NCBI RefSeq assembly: GCF_002802865.1
Contig: NZ_PGLQ01000001.1
Coordinates: 372,001 to 436,000 of the forward strand
Direction: 5' to 3'
DNA length: 64,000 nt
Source of the DNA: Bifidobacterium scaligerum
GTDB lineage: Bacteria > Actinomycetota > Actinomycetes > Actinomycetales > Bifidobacteriaceae
Below the pieces are notes generated by a model that saw nothing but the letters and a program-made list of their open reading frames with translations, made no database searches and was not told the origin of the DNA. Of this stretch, positions 1 to 8,370 are shown piece after piece. Within the stretch, counting starts at the first letter, position 1. Every line of letters begins with the position of its first letter. The translations under genes were made by a program, and so were the position numbers.

Positions 1-1
1 C

Positions 2-979
2 TACACGCCGAAGTGCGTGGTGAAGACACTGGTCAATGTGATTGAACCGTTCAAAGGGCGCGTCTATGACCCGGCGTGCGGCTCGGGCGGCATGTTTGTA
101 CAGTCGGCCGAGTTCGTGCGCAACCATCAGGGTAACATTAACAACATCTCCGTCTATGGTCAGGAGTCGAACCCGACAACGTGGAAGATGGCCACGATGA
201 ACCTCGCCATTCGTGGTATCGATGCCGATCTTGGCCCGAAAAACGATGACACGTTCTTCAACGATCTGCATCGCACTGAACGGTTTGACTACATTCTCGC
301 CAATCCACCGTTTAACCTGTCCGATTGGGGCGGCGACAAGCTCAAGGACGATCCACGATGGGAATACGGTGTGCCGCCTGAAGGCAATGCAAACTTCGCA
401 TGGATGCAGCACATGATTCACCACCTGTCTCAGTCCGGCAGAATCGGTCTGGTGCTTGCCAACGGCTCGCTATCATCCCAGACGAACAATGAAGGGGAGA
501 TTCGCAAGAACATCGTGAATGCCGGACTGGTCGAAGGTATCGTTGCCATGCCGACGCAGTTGTTCTTTTCCACGCAGATTCCGGTATGCCTATGGTTCCT
601 TCGCAAAGGTCGTCCTGCTGATTCGAAGACACTATTCGTGGATGCTCGCAATATGGGTACGATGATCAGCCGCTCGCAGCGGACTCTGACCGATGAGGAC
701 ATTCAGAGGATCGCGTTCACGTTTGATGCGTTCCGTGACGGAACGTTGGAAGAAGAAAAGGGCTTCTCCGCCGCAGTGTCTATCGAAGACATTGCCAAGC
801 AGGATTACATTCTTACTCCCGGCCGCTATGTCGGCATCGCCGAACAGGAAGAGGACGATGAGCCCTTCGATGAAAAGATGAAGCGTCTGACCGGTGAACT
901 TGCCAAATGTTTCGAGGAGTCCAACCGACTGCAAGCCGAAATCAAGAAAAACCTGGAGGCGATTGGGTATGGGGTGTAA
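2..979 (+). CDS. hsdM: Type I restriction-modification DNA methyltransferase subunit HsdM (5' truncated)
   Basis: N6-adenine methyltransferase subunit of a type I R-M complex; it transfers methyl groups from S-adenosylmethionine to the site chosen by HsdS. The reading frame is open from the window edge and the first visible codons ([11 protein letters not shown]) are internal family sequence, so the true start lies upstream. The SAM-binding motif [10 protein letters not shown] is at about nt 68-97 and the catalytic NPPF motif is at about nt 302-313. The C-terminal tail is helical and charged, as expected for HsdS contact. The gene ends overlapping hsdS by 11 bp, so the two are probably translationally coupled. 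hsdR is not in the window and is presumably upstream. Confidence 0.95.
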   Translation, partial: YTPKCVVKTLVNVIEPFKGRVYDPACGSGGMFVQSAEFVRNHQGNINNISVYGQESNPTTWKMATMNLAIRGIDADLGPKNDDTFFNDLHRTERFDYILANPPFNLSDWGGDKLKDDPRWEYGVPPEGNANFAWMQHMIHHLSQSGRIGLVLANGSLSSQTNNEGEIRKNIVNAGLVEGIVAMPTQLFFSTQIPVCLWFLRKGRPADSKTLFVDARNMGTMISRSQRTLTDEDIQRIAFTFDAFRDGTLEEEKGFSAAVSIEDIAKQDYILTPGRYVGIAEQEEDDEPFDEKMKRLTGELAKCFEESNRLQAEIKKNLEAIGYGV

Positions 980-2171
980 ATGGAATCAAGAACCGTTACG
1001 TGAGTTCGTTTCGGATCTTTTTAAAGGAGTTGTACCAATATACATCGATGAAGGTCACGAATATGCAGTTCCGGTTATTGGACAGCGATGTGTTAGAAAT
1101 TATGAGATAGATTTGTCTCCTATTCGATTCCATAATGGATTTTCCAAGCCGATTCCGATTCGGAAAATGCTGCGTAAGCATGATATTTTGATTAATGCGA
1201 CAGGTGTCGGTAGCGCTGGAAGAGTTGCTCAAATACGGGATGACATACGAGCAACGATTGATGGCCATGTCATTGTGGTAAGAGCGCAAAAAATTGATCC
1301 TATGTATTTGGGATATGCACTCAAGTGTCAACAGTCGAAAATCGAGCAGTTGGCGGAGGGATCTACTGGTCAAACCGAGATGAATAAGCAACGTTTGCAA
1401 GATGAGATCATCATTTCGTATCCCAATTCAATTGTTGACCAGTTGAAAATAGTTCATATCCTTAATTCCATTGACAGGCAGATAGTATTTCTTAATCAGG
1501 CAAACGGCCATTTGTTGGAGTTGCTATCAGCTAAACACGACGACAATTTCAGTTCTCGGCTTGATGCTGAACTGCGTGATGTGTGTGTTCTTGTAAAGGA
1601 AAAGACTACGGTCGAAAATGCAAATCTCAACACCTATGTCTCAACGGAAAGTCTTATCCCCGATAAAGGCGGTAGACAGCGTGCTTCTGGTCTGCCGCAA
1701 TCCGGGAAAGTGACAGTGTATAAATCAGGCGATATCTTGATTTCTAACATTCGCCCTTACTTTAAGAAAATTTGGTTTGCAGATTGTAACGGCACTTGCT
1801 CGAATGACGTACTGGTCTTCCGCGCAAAGGATGAAAACCTGGCACCTTATATCTTTTTCACCCTTTACTCGGATGTGTTTTTCAGATATATGGTTGCTGG
1901 TTCTAAAGGAACAAAAATGCCACGTGGAGATAGGAACCAGATAATGTCTTATAACATTCCCATCATCAGTAATGAAGCACGAGCATTTTCTAACGACGCC
2001 AAAACAGTTTTGAACCTTATTTCTAATAACACTAAAGAAATCGTTACACTTGAACAACTTCGTGACGCGCTGCTGCCCAAACTGATGTCTGGTGAGATTG
2101 ATGTGTCGAAGGTTGAACTGCCTACGCCGCCAGAACAAACCGTTCCAACAAATGGCCGTTTGTCTGATTAA
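969..2171 (+). CDS. hsdS: Type I restriction-modification specificity subunit HsdS (expressed copy)
   Basis: DNA-recognition subunit of the type I complex, 400 aa. ATG at 969 is chosen because GGAGG at 954-958 lies just upstream; this makes an 11-bp overlap with hsdM. It has two target-recognition domains (about residues 5-150 and 205-330), each followed by a helical conserved region. The central one contains [16 protein letters not shown], whose codons include a 19-bp inversion site (1501-1519). The C-terminal one is [27 protein letters not shown], and its last codons run through an inverted copy of the site (2144-2162). The second recognition domain is therefore bracketed by inverted repeats. 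The gene is visibly more AT-rich than hsdM, as is common for exchangeable specificity segments. Confidence 0.95.
   Translation: MGCKWNQEPLREFVSDLFKGVVPIYIDEGHEYAVPVIGQRCVRNYEIDLSPIRFHNGFSKPIPIRKMLRKHDILINATGVGSAGRVAQIRDDIRATIDGHVIVVRAQKIDPMYLGYALKCQQSKIEQLAEGSTGQTEMNKQRLQDEIIISYPNSIVDQLKIVHILNSIDRQIVFLNQANGHLLELLSAKHDDNFSSRLDAELRDVCVLVKEKTTVENANLNTYVSTESLIPDKGGRQRASGLPQSGKVTVYKSGDILISNIRPYFKKIWFADCNGTCSNDVLVFRAKDENLAPYIFFTLYSDVFFRYMVAGSKGTKMPRGDRNQIMSYNIPIISNEARAFSNDAKTVLNLISNNTKEIVTLEQLRDALLPKLMSGEIDVSKVELPTPPEQTVPTNGRLSD
1501..1519 (+). repeat. hsdS inversion site A
   Basis: First of four identical 19-bp copies of caaacggccatttgttgga in the locus. It lies in the central conserved region of the expressed hsdS, encoding part of NGHLLE. 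Together with the preceding cttaatcag it matches site B over about 29 bp with one mismatch. It is the predicted crossover site for the adjacent tyrosine recombinase. Confidence 0.85.
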
Positions 2172-2607
2172 GACAATCAATCTGACGATCGTATGTGCCA
2201 AGGACATAGGCGATTTTGTGCTGAGTGGTTATATCTGGAATGTTGATTACGCAATAGTGAACGTGATTTCGGTTGATACCCGGAACCGCGCTCGCTGTTG
2301 TGTAATTGCTCCAGTTGATGGTTTTCAGCAGGTAGTAGATAAAATGAGGATAATTCCCTTTGAAATCAGAGACGTATAGGGTTGTATTTAGAGGCCAATA
2401 GTCATTTTCTGTATAGAAAACCTCGCCGATAGTTCCATACCGTCCAGTGATCACTCCTGGGCCATGCACTGCGACCTCATTGTGATATCCAGAGCGTCCC
2501 GAAGATGAATAAACCGGAATTTCTCCATTGAGTCGGTTCTTTGAGGGCAGATCATATCCACGTTTGAGCGTAATTGCTTCACCTAGTTTCATGCTCTGCC
2601 ATGTCAT
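2122..2607 (-). CDS. Silent 5' half of an HsdS specificity subunit (one target-recognition domain)
   Basis: 161 aa on the strand opposite hsdS. It carries one target-recognition domain (residues about 5-130) ending in [16 protein letters not shown], which matches the central conserved region of the expressed HsdS, then stops nine codons later. It starts with ATG behind agagga, so it could be translated if transcribed. Half length and orientation indicate a donor cassette. Inversion between sites B and C would place it in front of the 3' cassette at 3870. Inversion between A and B would fuse it on the minus strand to the second domain of the present hsdS. Whether the short protein is made in this orientation is unknown. 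Confidence 0.85.
   Translation of the reverse strand: MTWQSMKLGEAITLKRGYDLPSKNRLNGEIPVYSSSGRSGYHNEVAVHGPGVITGRYGTIGEVFYTENDYWPLNTTLYVSDFKGNYPHFIYYLLKTINWSNYTTASAVPGINRNHVHYCVINIPDITTQHKIAYVLGTYDRQIDCLNQTNGHLLERFVLAA
2144..2162 (-). repeat. hsdS inversion site B (inverted)
   Basis: Reverse complement of site A. It is shared by the 3' end of the plus-strand hsdS (encoding the terminal PTNGRL) and by the minus-strand half-hsdS (encoding NGHLLE). Overlapping use of both strands explains the 50-bp convergent overlap of the two reading frames. Confidence 0.85.
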
Positions 2608-2632
2608 ATTGTCCTCTTCTTCTAATTGATAG

Positions 2633-2671
2633 CGTTGAGGCCATCCGGTGCGATGCGGGATGGCCTCAACG
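2633..2671 (-). terminator. Strong stem-loop between recombinase and half-hsdS
   Basis: Perfect 14-bp inverted repeat (2633-2646 with 2658-2671, 11-nt loop). It lies just downstream of the recombinase gene and just upstream of the silent half-hsdS on the same strand. There is no clear T-run, so it is either a weak terminator or another structured element that shields the half-gene from read-through. Confidence 0.5.
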
Positions 2672-2795
2672 AACTGGACATAGTCCAGCTTATTTCATCC
2701 ATAGGCTACAGTCCCGGCTGTGAAAATGCAATACTTACGCATGCCTTATAAACGAGTTCTTTCCCTGTTAGTAGGCTCCAGTACATACTCTCCAG

Positions 2796-3770
2796 TTACC
2801 CCAGATACTTTCGGTGCGACGCTTTCACGTTGCTTTGGCTGACCAATGCGTATTGCATGGTGGTGTCTATCTTGACGTGTCCAAGTAGTTTCTGAACCTG
2901 TTCCACTGGCATGCCGCGGTTTATGGCGTTGGTGGCCATAGTACGTCGGAACTTATGTGGGTGTATGCGAGGGAGTCGCAGCTTTCTGCCAAGAGAACGA
3001 AGTCGACTTTCCACAGAACAGATGGCAATGCGTTTGTGGTTGCCGCTGAGACTGACGAATAGGGCAGGATTATCGTCGTTACGACTTCGCAGATATTCTT
3101 CAAGATGAAGTTTGGCTCTGGCGTCGAAGTAAGCTTTTCGTTCCTTATTGCCTTTGCCTTGCACGATGCATTCACGCTCATTGAGGTTGATGCTGCTGCG
3201 GTCGAGCTTCACTAATTCGCCGACTCGCATGCCGGTGGAGGAGAGCAGGTCAATCATCGCAAGATCGCGTGGTGTCTCGCATCCGTCACGCAGGCGTTCC
3301 ATATCCTCATCTGAGATGGTTTCTTTAACTCTGATTGGGGTTTTCACGCGGCGTATCTTACGTGCGGGGCTTTTGACGATATAGTCCTCATCTTCTAACC
3401 ATGAGAAAAATGTGGCGAGAATACGACGGATATTGTCCACTGTGACCTTCCCTACGTCATGCGTCGTCTGGTATTCGGTGAGATAGGCTCGAAGCTGTTC
3501 GGTATCCACTTGAGGCAGCGGAACAGAGGTTTCTTTTAAGTAATGCGTGAGTGTCGAATCATAGTATTTCAACGTACGCTCACTGCACCCTTCAAGTTCC
3601 TTGGCAGTAAGGAAGGAGTTCAGCAGTTCTATAGCTTCGTTGTCATTGCCAGGAAGATTATCTGTGCTGAGATTGGCTGACAGCACGGTTTTGAGCTGTT
3701 TGAGCTGACGCGCATCCAATGTGTTCTGCATGGCCTTCAGAATCGATTCTATGGTGCTGCTTCCTATCAT
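2796..3770 (-). CDS. Tyrosine recombinase of the XerC/XerD type, predicted hsdS invertase
   Basis: 324-aa site-specific recombinase with an N-terminal SAM-like core-binding domain (about residues 42-128) and a C-terminal catalytic domain (about 150-322). The catalytic set is visible: R182 (TGMRVGEL), a Lys at about 206-209 (GKGNKERK), H272-x-x-R275 (HPHKFRRT), H298 (LLGH) and nucleophile Y307 (TTMQYA). Length and motifs fit Xer/phage-type integrases. The chromosomal dif resolvases are not expected inside an R-M locus. Its position between hsdS pieces that share identical inverted 19-bp sites makes inversion of hsdS its likely role. An aaagg ribosome site precedes the ATG. Confidence 0.93.
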   Translation of the reverse strand: MIGSSTIESILKAMQNTLDARQLKQLKTVLSANLSTDNLPGNDNEAIELLNSFLTAKELEGCSERTLKYYDSTLTHYLKETSVPLPQVDTEQLRAYLTEYQTTHDVGKVTVDNIRRILATFFSWLEDEDYIVKSPARKIRRVKTPIRVKETISDEDMERLRDGCETPRDLAMIDLLSSTGMRVGELVKLDRSSINLNERECIVQGKGNKERKAYFDARAKLHLEEYLRSRNDDNPALFVSLSGNHKRIAICSVESRLRSLGRKLRLPRIHPHKFRRTMATNAINRGMPVEQVQKLLGHVKIDTTMQYALVSQSNVKASHRKYLG

Positions 3771-3850
3771 GTGGAACCTTTAGCTTTAATGCGTGTATGG
3801 GATACATGCATGCATAATGCGAGCCGCAGAAAAACGAGGCAATAGGCAGA

Positions 3851-3869
3851 CAAACGGCCATTTGTTGGA
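3851..3869 (+). repeat. hsdS inversion site C
   Basis: Third identical copy of the 19-bp site, same orientation as A, at the 5' boundary of the silent 3' half-hsdS cassette. The five bases before it (cagac with the first core base) match site B; similarity stops further upstream. Confidence 0.85.
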
Positions 3870-4529
3870 GATTGGGCAAAGCCTATTTGATGTAAAGCTT
3901 GGACTTTGTGAATCCATGGATGGCAAGATTGGCGTTCTTGGTGATATCGCTGAAGGAAATCCTCGTCGAAAACTCAGCAAAAACGCATTTGCAAAATATG
4001 TTGATATGGGAAGCTTATCGACTACTGGATCATATCCTAGTGGATGGAATAAACGGTCATATAACGGAGGAATGCGTTTTACGAATGGAGATACGCTCAT
4101 AGCTCGTATTACACCATGTCTCGAAAACGGCAAAGCCGCATATGTTAATTTCCTCGATGAGAATGAAGTCGCTTTTGGATCGACCGAATACATTGTTTTA
4201 ACCGGCAAGCCAGGAATCCCCAATGAGATAATGTATTTTCTTGCGAAGAATGAGGCCTTTGTTGATTACCTAATTCAGCACATGACCGGCAGCAGTGGCA
4301 GACAAAGAGTATCAGTAATAGATGCTCTGAATTGTCCGATTCGCATTCCCTCTGATGCGCTCATACAAGAAATAGGGCAAGAACTGTCTAGGATACTGAA
4401 TGTTGTGCGAGCAAATTCCGAACAGATCATGGAGCTCTCACAACTTCGCGATACATTGCTGCCCAAGCTCATATCAGGTGAGATTGATGTGTCGAAGGTT
4501 GAGCTGCCTACGCCGCCAGAACAAACCGC

Positions 4530-4548
4530 TCCAACAAATGGCCGTTTG
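4530..4548 (-). repeat. hsdS inversion site D (inverted)
   Basis: Fourth identical copy of the 19-bp site, reverse orientation, closing the silent cassette. It lies about 110 bp before the start codon of the ABC exporter ATPase, so inversions that use it change the DNA upstream of that operon. Confidence 0.85.
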
Positions 4549-4657
4549 CTATATCGAATGACAAATGTCATTGAACTTGGCAGTACTCGTGACGAATGTG
4601 GCTGGTTCTATGTGCTCGCGCTTGGGATGATGGAATCATCCAAGGAAGGGAGCGAAC

Positions 4658-5605
4658 ATGACAACCGACACTACGGCAGTCCACGTCAGCCAGCTCGTCA
4701 AGCGGTACGGCGACATGGTGGCGCTCGACTACTTCGACCTCGACGTGAAGCAGGGCGAGATCTTCGGCCTACTGGGGCCCAACGGTTCCGGCAAGACCAC
4801 GGCCATCAACTGCATCCTTGCGCTGCTCACCTACGATTCGGGCACCATTCGCGTCTTCGGACAACCGATGACGCCCACTTCATACGACCTTAAGCGGCGC
4901 ATCGGTATCGTGCCGCAGAACGTAGCCGTGTTCAACGAACTGACCGTCACCGAGAACATCGACTACTTCTGCTCGCTGTACGTGCCGAAGAAGGCCGAGC
5001 GCGAGCCTCTGGTCGAGGAGGCCATCGAATTCGCGGGATTGCAGGATTTCCGCAAATTCCGTCCCGGCAAACTCTCCGGCGGTCTTCTGCGACGCCTCAA
5101 CATCGCCTGCGGCATCGCCCACAAGCCTGATCTCATCTTCTTCGATGAACCGACCGTGGCAGTCGATCCGCAAAGCCGCAACGCGATCCTTGAAGGCATA
5201 CAGAAGCTCAATAAAGCCGGTGCCACTGTGATCTACACCAGCCACTACATGGAGGAGGTCGAGCAGATCTGCGACCGTATCCTCATCATGGATCACGGCC
5301 GTCATCTTGCGCTCGGCACCGCCGACGAGCTCAAAGCCATGATCGACACAGGAGAGCGCATCGCTATCGAAACGCTCGACCTGACTGACGAGACGCTTGC
5401 CGCCGTGCGTGCGCTCGCGTTCGTCATCGAAGCCTCCTATGACGGGCGCGAGCTGGAAGTGCGTTGCCGTCGCGGCGAGCACAACCTTGTCGACTTGATC
5501 GGTGTGCTGCGTACTTCAGGTGCGAACATCGGACACCTGACCAGCCGGCCGCCGAGCCTCAACGACGTGTTCCTGGAACTCACCGGCAAGGCGCTACGCG
5601 ACTAG
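4658..5605 (+). CDS. ABC-2 type exporter, ATP-binding protein
   Basis: 315-aa ATPase of a DrrA/CcmA-like drug or lipid exporter. The Walker A motif GPNGSGKTT is at residues 40-48, the signature LSGGL at 139-143 and Walker B LIFFDEPT at 159-166. A C-terminal extension of about 90 aa after the ATPase core is typical of the drug-resistance subfamily. A good ribosome site (aaggaaggga) precedes the ATG. It is the first gene of a three-gene operon with two dissimilar permeases, suggesting a heterodimeric membrane channel. The substrate cannot be told from sequence. The only DNA between it and the invertible hsdS locus is about 110 bp. Confidence 0.93.
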   Translation: MTTDTTAVHVSQLVKRYGDMVALDYFDLDVKQGEIFGLLGPNGSGKTTAINCILALLTYDSGTIRVFGQPMTPTSYDLKRRIGIVPQNVAVFNELTVTENIDYFCSLYVPKKAEREPLVEEAIEFAGLQDFRKFRPGKLSGGLLRRLNIACGIAHKPDLIFFDEPTVAVDPQSRNAILEGIQKLNKAGATVIYTSHYMEEVEQICDRILIMDHGRHLALGTADELKAMIDTGERIAIETLDLTDETLAAVRALAFVIEASYDGRELEVRCRRGEHNLVDLIGVLRTSGANIGHLTSRPPSLNDVFLELTGKALRD

Positions 5606-5637
5606 GGGCCCTCCAGCCCCAAGGAAAGGAGAACGCC

Positions 5638-6894
5638 ATGTGGAGCACATTCATCGTCACGATGAAGGCGAACCTCAGGGACAAGAGCTCGCTGTTCTGG
5701 CTCATCGTGTTCCCGATCGCTCTAGCGACCATGTTCAACGGCGTATTCGGCAACCTGGATCAGGCCATGAGCATCACCCCGGTATCCGTGGCCGTAGTGG
5801 AAGACACGAATTGGACGAACGCGGTCGGCGTGGACACGCTCATCACAGCGATGTCCGGCAAAAACGGCGATTCAGGCAAGGCTCAAGATGACAGCAGGGA
5901 TGTAATGGACATCGATCCCGGTGTGACCCTACTGGACGTCACCAAGGTCGACTCTGTTTCGCAGGCCCGCGAACTCTTGTCCCAAGACAAGACAGACGGC
6001 TATCTCAAGGCTGACGACGACGGACGAATCGCCCTCACGTTGAGCGACAACACTGTGACCGTGGCCAATAACGGCACGCAGGAGGCGGGACTCGACGTTT
6101 CTCTCTCGGCGCTTGACAATGTACTCGATCAGTACAACCGCACCAGCGTCACCGTGAAGTCCGTGCTCAAGGACAATCCGACCGCCCCGGCCACGCGCAC
6201 GTTCTGGAACGGCATCAACGCGTCCATGAACGCCACCAAGGAGGTCACGCTCACCAACTTCAAGCCCAGCGTGATGGCGAGATATTATTATGCACTCATG
6301 GGCATGGCCTGCTTAGTCGCCATGTCGTACATGATTCATACGGTCACCACCGCGCAGGCGAACCTCTCCGCGCTCGGCATCCGTCGCACCGTAGCGCCGC
6401 TCGGAAGGGCCAAGCAACTCATCGCCGGATTCCTCGCCGGATGGCTGTGTTCCTGCGTCTGCCTGCTCGTTGCGCTCGCCTACATCCGCTACGGTTGCGG
6501 TATCGAAGTCGGTGGGCGTGAACCGGCGGCCGTGCTCGCCGTGGTCGTCGCCTCGTTCATGACCTGTGCGTTCGGCACGATGATCGGCGCTATCCCCAAA
6601 CTCACAACCGGTGTCAAGCAGGGCATGTCCACCGCGATCGCCTGCTCGCTGTCCCTGTTCAGCGGCCTGTATGGCGGATTCGCCATGGAACTCAGCGACC
6701 TGATCTCACGCAAGGCGCCGCTGCTCGCCGCCATCAACCCCGCCCAACAGGTGACTGACCTGTTTTACTCACTCATGTACTACGACACCTACCAGCCGTT
6801 TATCCGCACCTGTGCCATCCTGCTCGCGATGAGCGCGGTGTTCCTCGCGGCCGGCGTGATCATGCTCAGGAGGCAACGCTATGAACACCTGTAA
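5638..6894 (+). CDS. ABC-2 type exporter, permease 1
   Basis: 418-aa membrane protein. ATG at 5638 is chosen for the aaggaaaggag site just upstream. Topology is typical of ABC-2 permeases: one N-terminal membrane helix (about residues 18-38), a long extracytoplasmic segment rich in Asp/Thr/Val (about 40-215), then five or so helices ending near the C-terminus (MSAVFLAAGVIML). It is 32 bp behind the ATPase gene and overlaps the next permease by 14 bp, so the three are very likely cotranscribed and translationally coupled. Confidence 0.9.
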   Translation: MWSTFIVTMKANLRDKSSLFWLIVFPIALATMFNGVFGNLDQAMSITPVSVAVVEDTNWTNAVGVDTLITAMSGKNGDSGKAQDDSRDVMDIDPGVTLLDVTKVDSVSQARELLSQDKTDGYLKADDDGRIALTLSDNTVTVANNGTQEAGLDVSLSALDNVLDQYNRTSVTVKSVLKDNPTAPATRTFWNGINASMNATKEVTLTNFKPSVMARYYYALMGMACLVAMSYMIHTVTTAQANLSALGIRRTVAPLGRAKQLIAGFLAGWLCSCVCLLVALAYIRYGCGIEVGGREPAAVLAVVVASFMTCAFGTMIGAIPKLTTGVKQGMSTAIACSLSLFSGLYGGFAMELSDLISRKAPLLAAINPAQQVTDLFYSLMYYDTYQPFIRTCAILLAMSAVFLAAGVIMLRRQRYEHL

Positions 6895-8356
6895 AGCCAC
6901 GGTGCGCGTACTGCTCGCACACCGCACGTACATCATCATCTACTTGGTGCTCATGGGCATCATGATGTTCACGCTCAGCTGGTCGCAGATCACCGCAGCC
7001 ACCCGCACGGTGGCCGACACCTACGAGCCGGAGAAGGTCAACGTCGCAGTCGTCGATCGGGATTCAAACCGAGGTGGCATCGCGGAAGGACTACGCGACT
7101 ACCTGTCCGATTCCGCCACGTTGGTCAAGCTGGATGACGATCCCGAATCATTGCAACAGGCCGTCGCCTCGAACTGGACCGACCTCATCGTCATCATCCC
7201 GAACGGTTACGCCGCCGACTTCCTCAAGGCCGCGCAATCCGGCAGCGACATGCCGAAAGTCGAGACGGTCACAAGCTACACGTCCGGTGCCGGCACCATC
7301 GCCGGCATGAACGTGAACGGGTTTCTTTCGCTGACCCGTATCGCATTGATCGGCGGAAACGTGCAGATCGATAACAGCGAACTCGCCGCATGGTACGCCA
7401 AGAATGCCAAGATGATCGGCAGCACGAACCCCGGTGAAACTGCTGGTTCCGCTACTGCCGGACAGAATGGCGACTGGTCGCAGGTCATGGACGACTCATC
7501 CACGTTCGACCTCAACTCACTACCAGAGGGAACGTTGTCTGGACTGACGATAACCGATATGCAGTCCGCCGCCAAGCGTGCTGCACGCACGGCACACGAT
7601 GCGAAGGCAAACCGGCCGGTCGCGGTGGAGGACATCACATCGCAGGACGACCAGAAGGCAGACACGGCGAATCCGGTTGCGTCCGGGTTCGGCGACACGA
7701 TGAAGACGGCGATCTACCCGTTGTTCCTCACCTTGAGCGTATGTGTGAGCCTTGTAGCCCGCGTGTTCGGTGCGGGGGAGCTGCGTCGCAGACTTATGGC
7801 TTCTCCGTCCACGGCCTCGATCGGGATCAAGCGTATGGGAGTCCTGTGCGGCTTCGCGTTGCTGATCTGCGTGGGCTATCTGGTTGCCGCGATGGGTCTC
7901 ACAGCTGCGGCAGGTGTGAATATCGCTTCGATACCGGTAGACGGCGTGATGATGACCTTTACCTCGATCTGCATGTTCGCTCTTATGTGCACGGCCTGTG
8001 GATTCATGCTCGGTGAATTCGGCGCTTCGGACATGGTGGCCAACGGCTTCGCCAACGTGTTCGGGCTGCTCATCCTATTCGCCTCTGGCATCGCATTCCC
8101 GATGAGCATGATGCCGGACATGATGGTCACCATCGCCCGACTCACGCCCGGCTGGTGGTACTGCACGGCGATCGACAACGCACTCGGCTTCGGTTCCGCC
8201 ACATTCGGCGTAGACGCAGGAGGCTGGGCCGTGGCCACCGGCATCGTGGCATTGTTCGCCGTCGCATTCGTCTGTGTGGGACTCGCTGCCGGACGGTTCC
8301 GTCGCTCCCGGCCGAATGCGGTGGCTTCGACCGTCACTCAGCTCGCCGAAGCATAA
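6881..8356 (+). CDS. ABC-2 type exporter, permease 2
   Basis: 491-aa partner permease with the same layout as permease 1: an N-terminal helix (about residues 15-37), a large extracytoplasmic domain to about residue 265, then a helix bundle to about 480. The extracytoplasmic part starts with the ABC-2 style sequence KVNVAVVDRDSN. Its ATG lies inside the last codons of permease 1 and follows caggaggcaacgct. It converges with the AlbA_2 gene 14 bp downstream. Confidence 0.9.
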   Translation: MNTCKATVRVLLAHRTYIIIYLVLMGIMMFTLSWSQITAATRTVADTYEPEKVNVAVVDRDSNRGGIAEGLRDYLSDSATLVKLDDDPESLQQAVASNWTDLIVIIPNGYAADFLKAAQSGSDMPKVETVTSYTSGAGTIAGMNVNGFLSLTRIALIGGNVQIDNSELAAWYAKNAKMIGSTNPGETAGSATAGQNGDWSQVMDDSSTFDLNSLPEGTLSGLTITDMQSAAKRAARTAHDAKANRPVAVEDITSQDDQKADTANPVASGFGDTMKTAIYPLFLTLSVCVSLVARVFGAGELRRRLMASPSTASIGIKRMGVLCGFALLICVGYLVAAMGLTAAAGVNIASIPVDGVMMTFTSICMFALMCTACGFMLGEFGASDMVANGFANVFGLLILFASGIAFPMSMMPDMMVTIARLTPGWWYCTAIDNALGFGSATFGVDAGGWAVATGIVALFAVAFVCVGLAAGRFRRSRPNAVASTVTQLAEA

Positions 8357-8370
8357 ACTGGGTGCCGCCC

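Larger units (their letters stand above)
3851..4548 (+). pseudogene. Silent 3' half-hsdS cassette
   Basis: Encodes a second-position target-recognition domain (residues running from NGHLLEIGQSLFDVKLGLCE to SRILNVVR) and the C-terminal conserved region [27 protein letters not shown]. That last region is nearly identical to the end of the expressed HsdS, giving a direct repeat of about 70 bp between 2092-2162 and 4478-4548. The cassette has no proper start or ribosome site and no stop of its own: the frame runs past site D into the next gene region until 4893. It is therefore a stored alternative 3' half rather than a working gene, to be joined to a 5' half by recombination at site C. Confidence 0.85.

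Noticed and set aside
3793-4893. 366-aa open frame that appears to be a gene fused to the ABC ATPase region
   Set aside because: After site D the frame reads the ATPase gene out of frame; it has no proper start or ribosome site. The real content is the silent hsdS cassette only.
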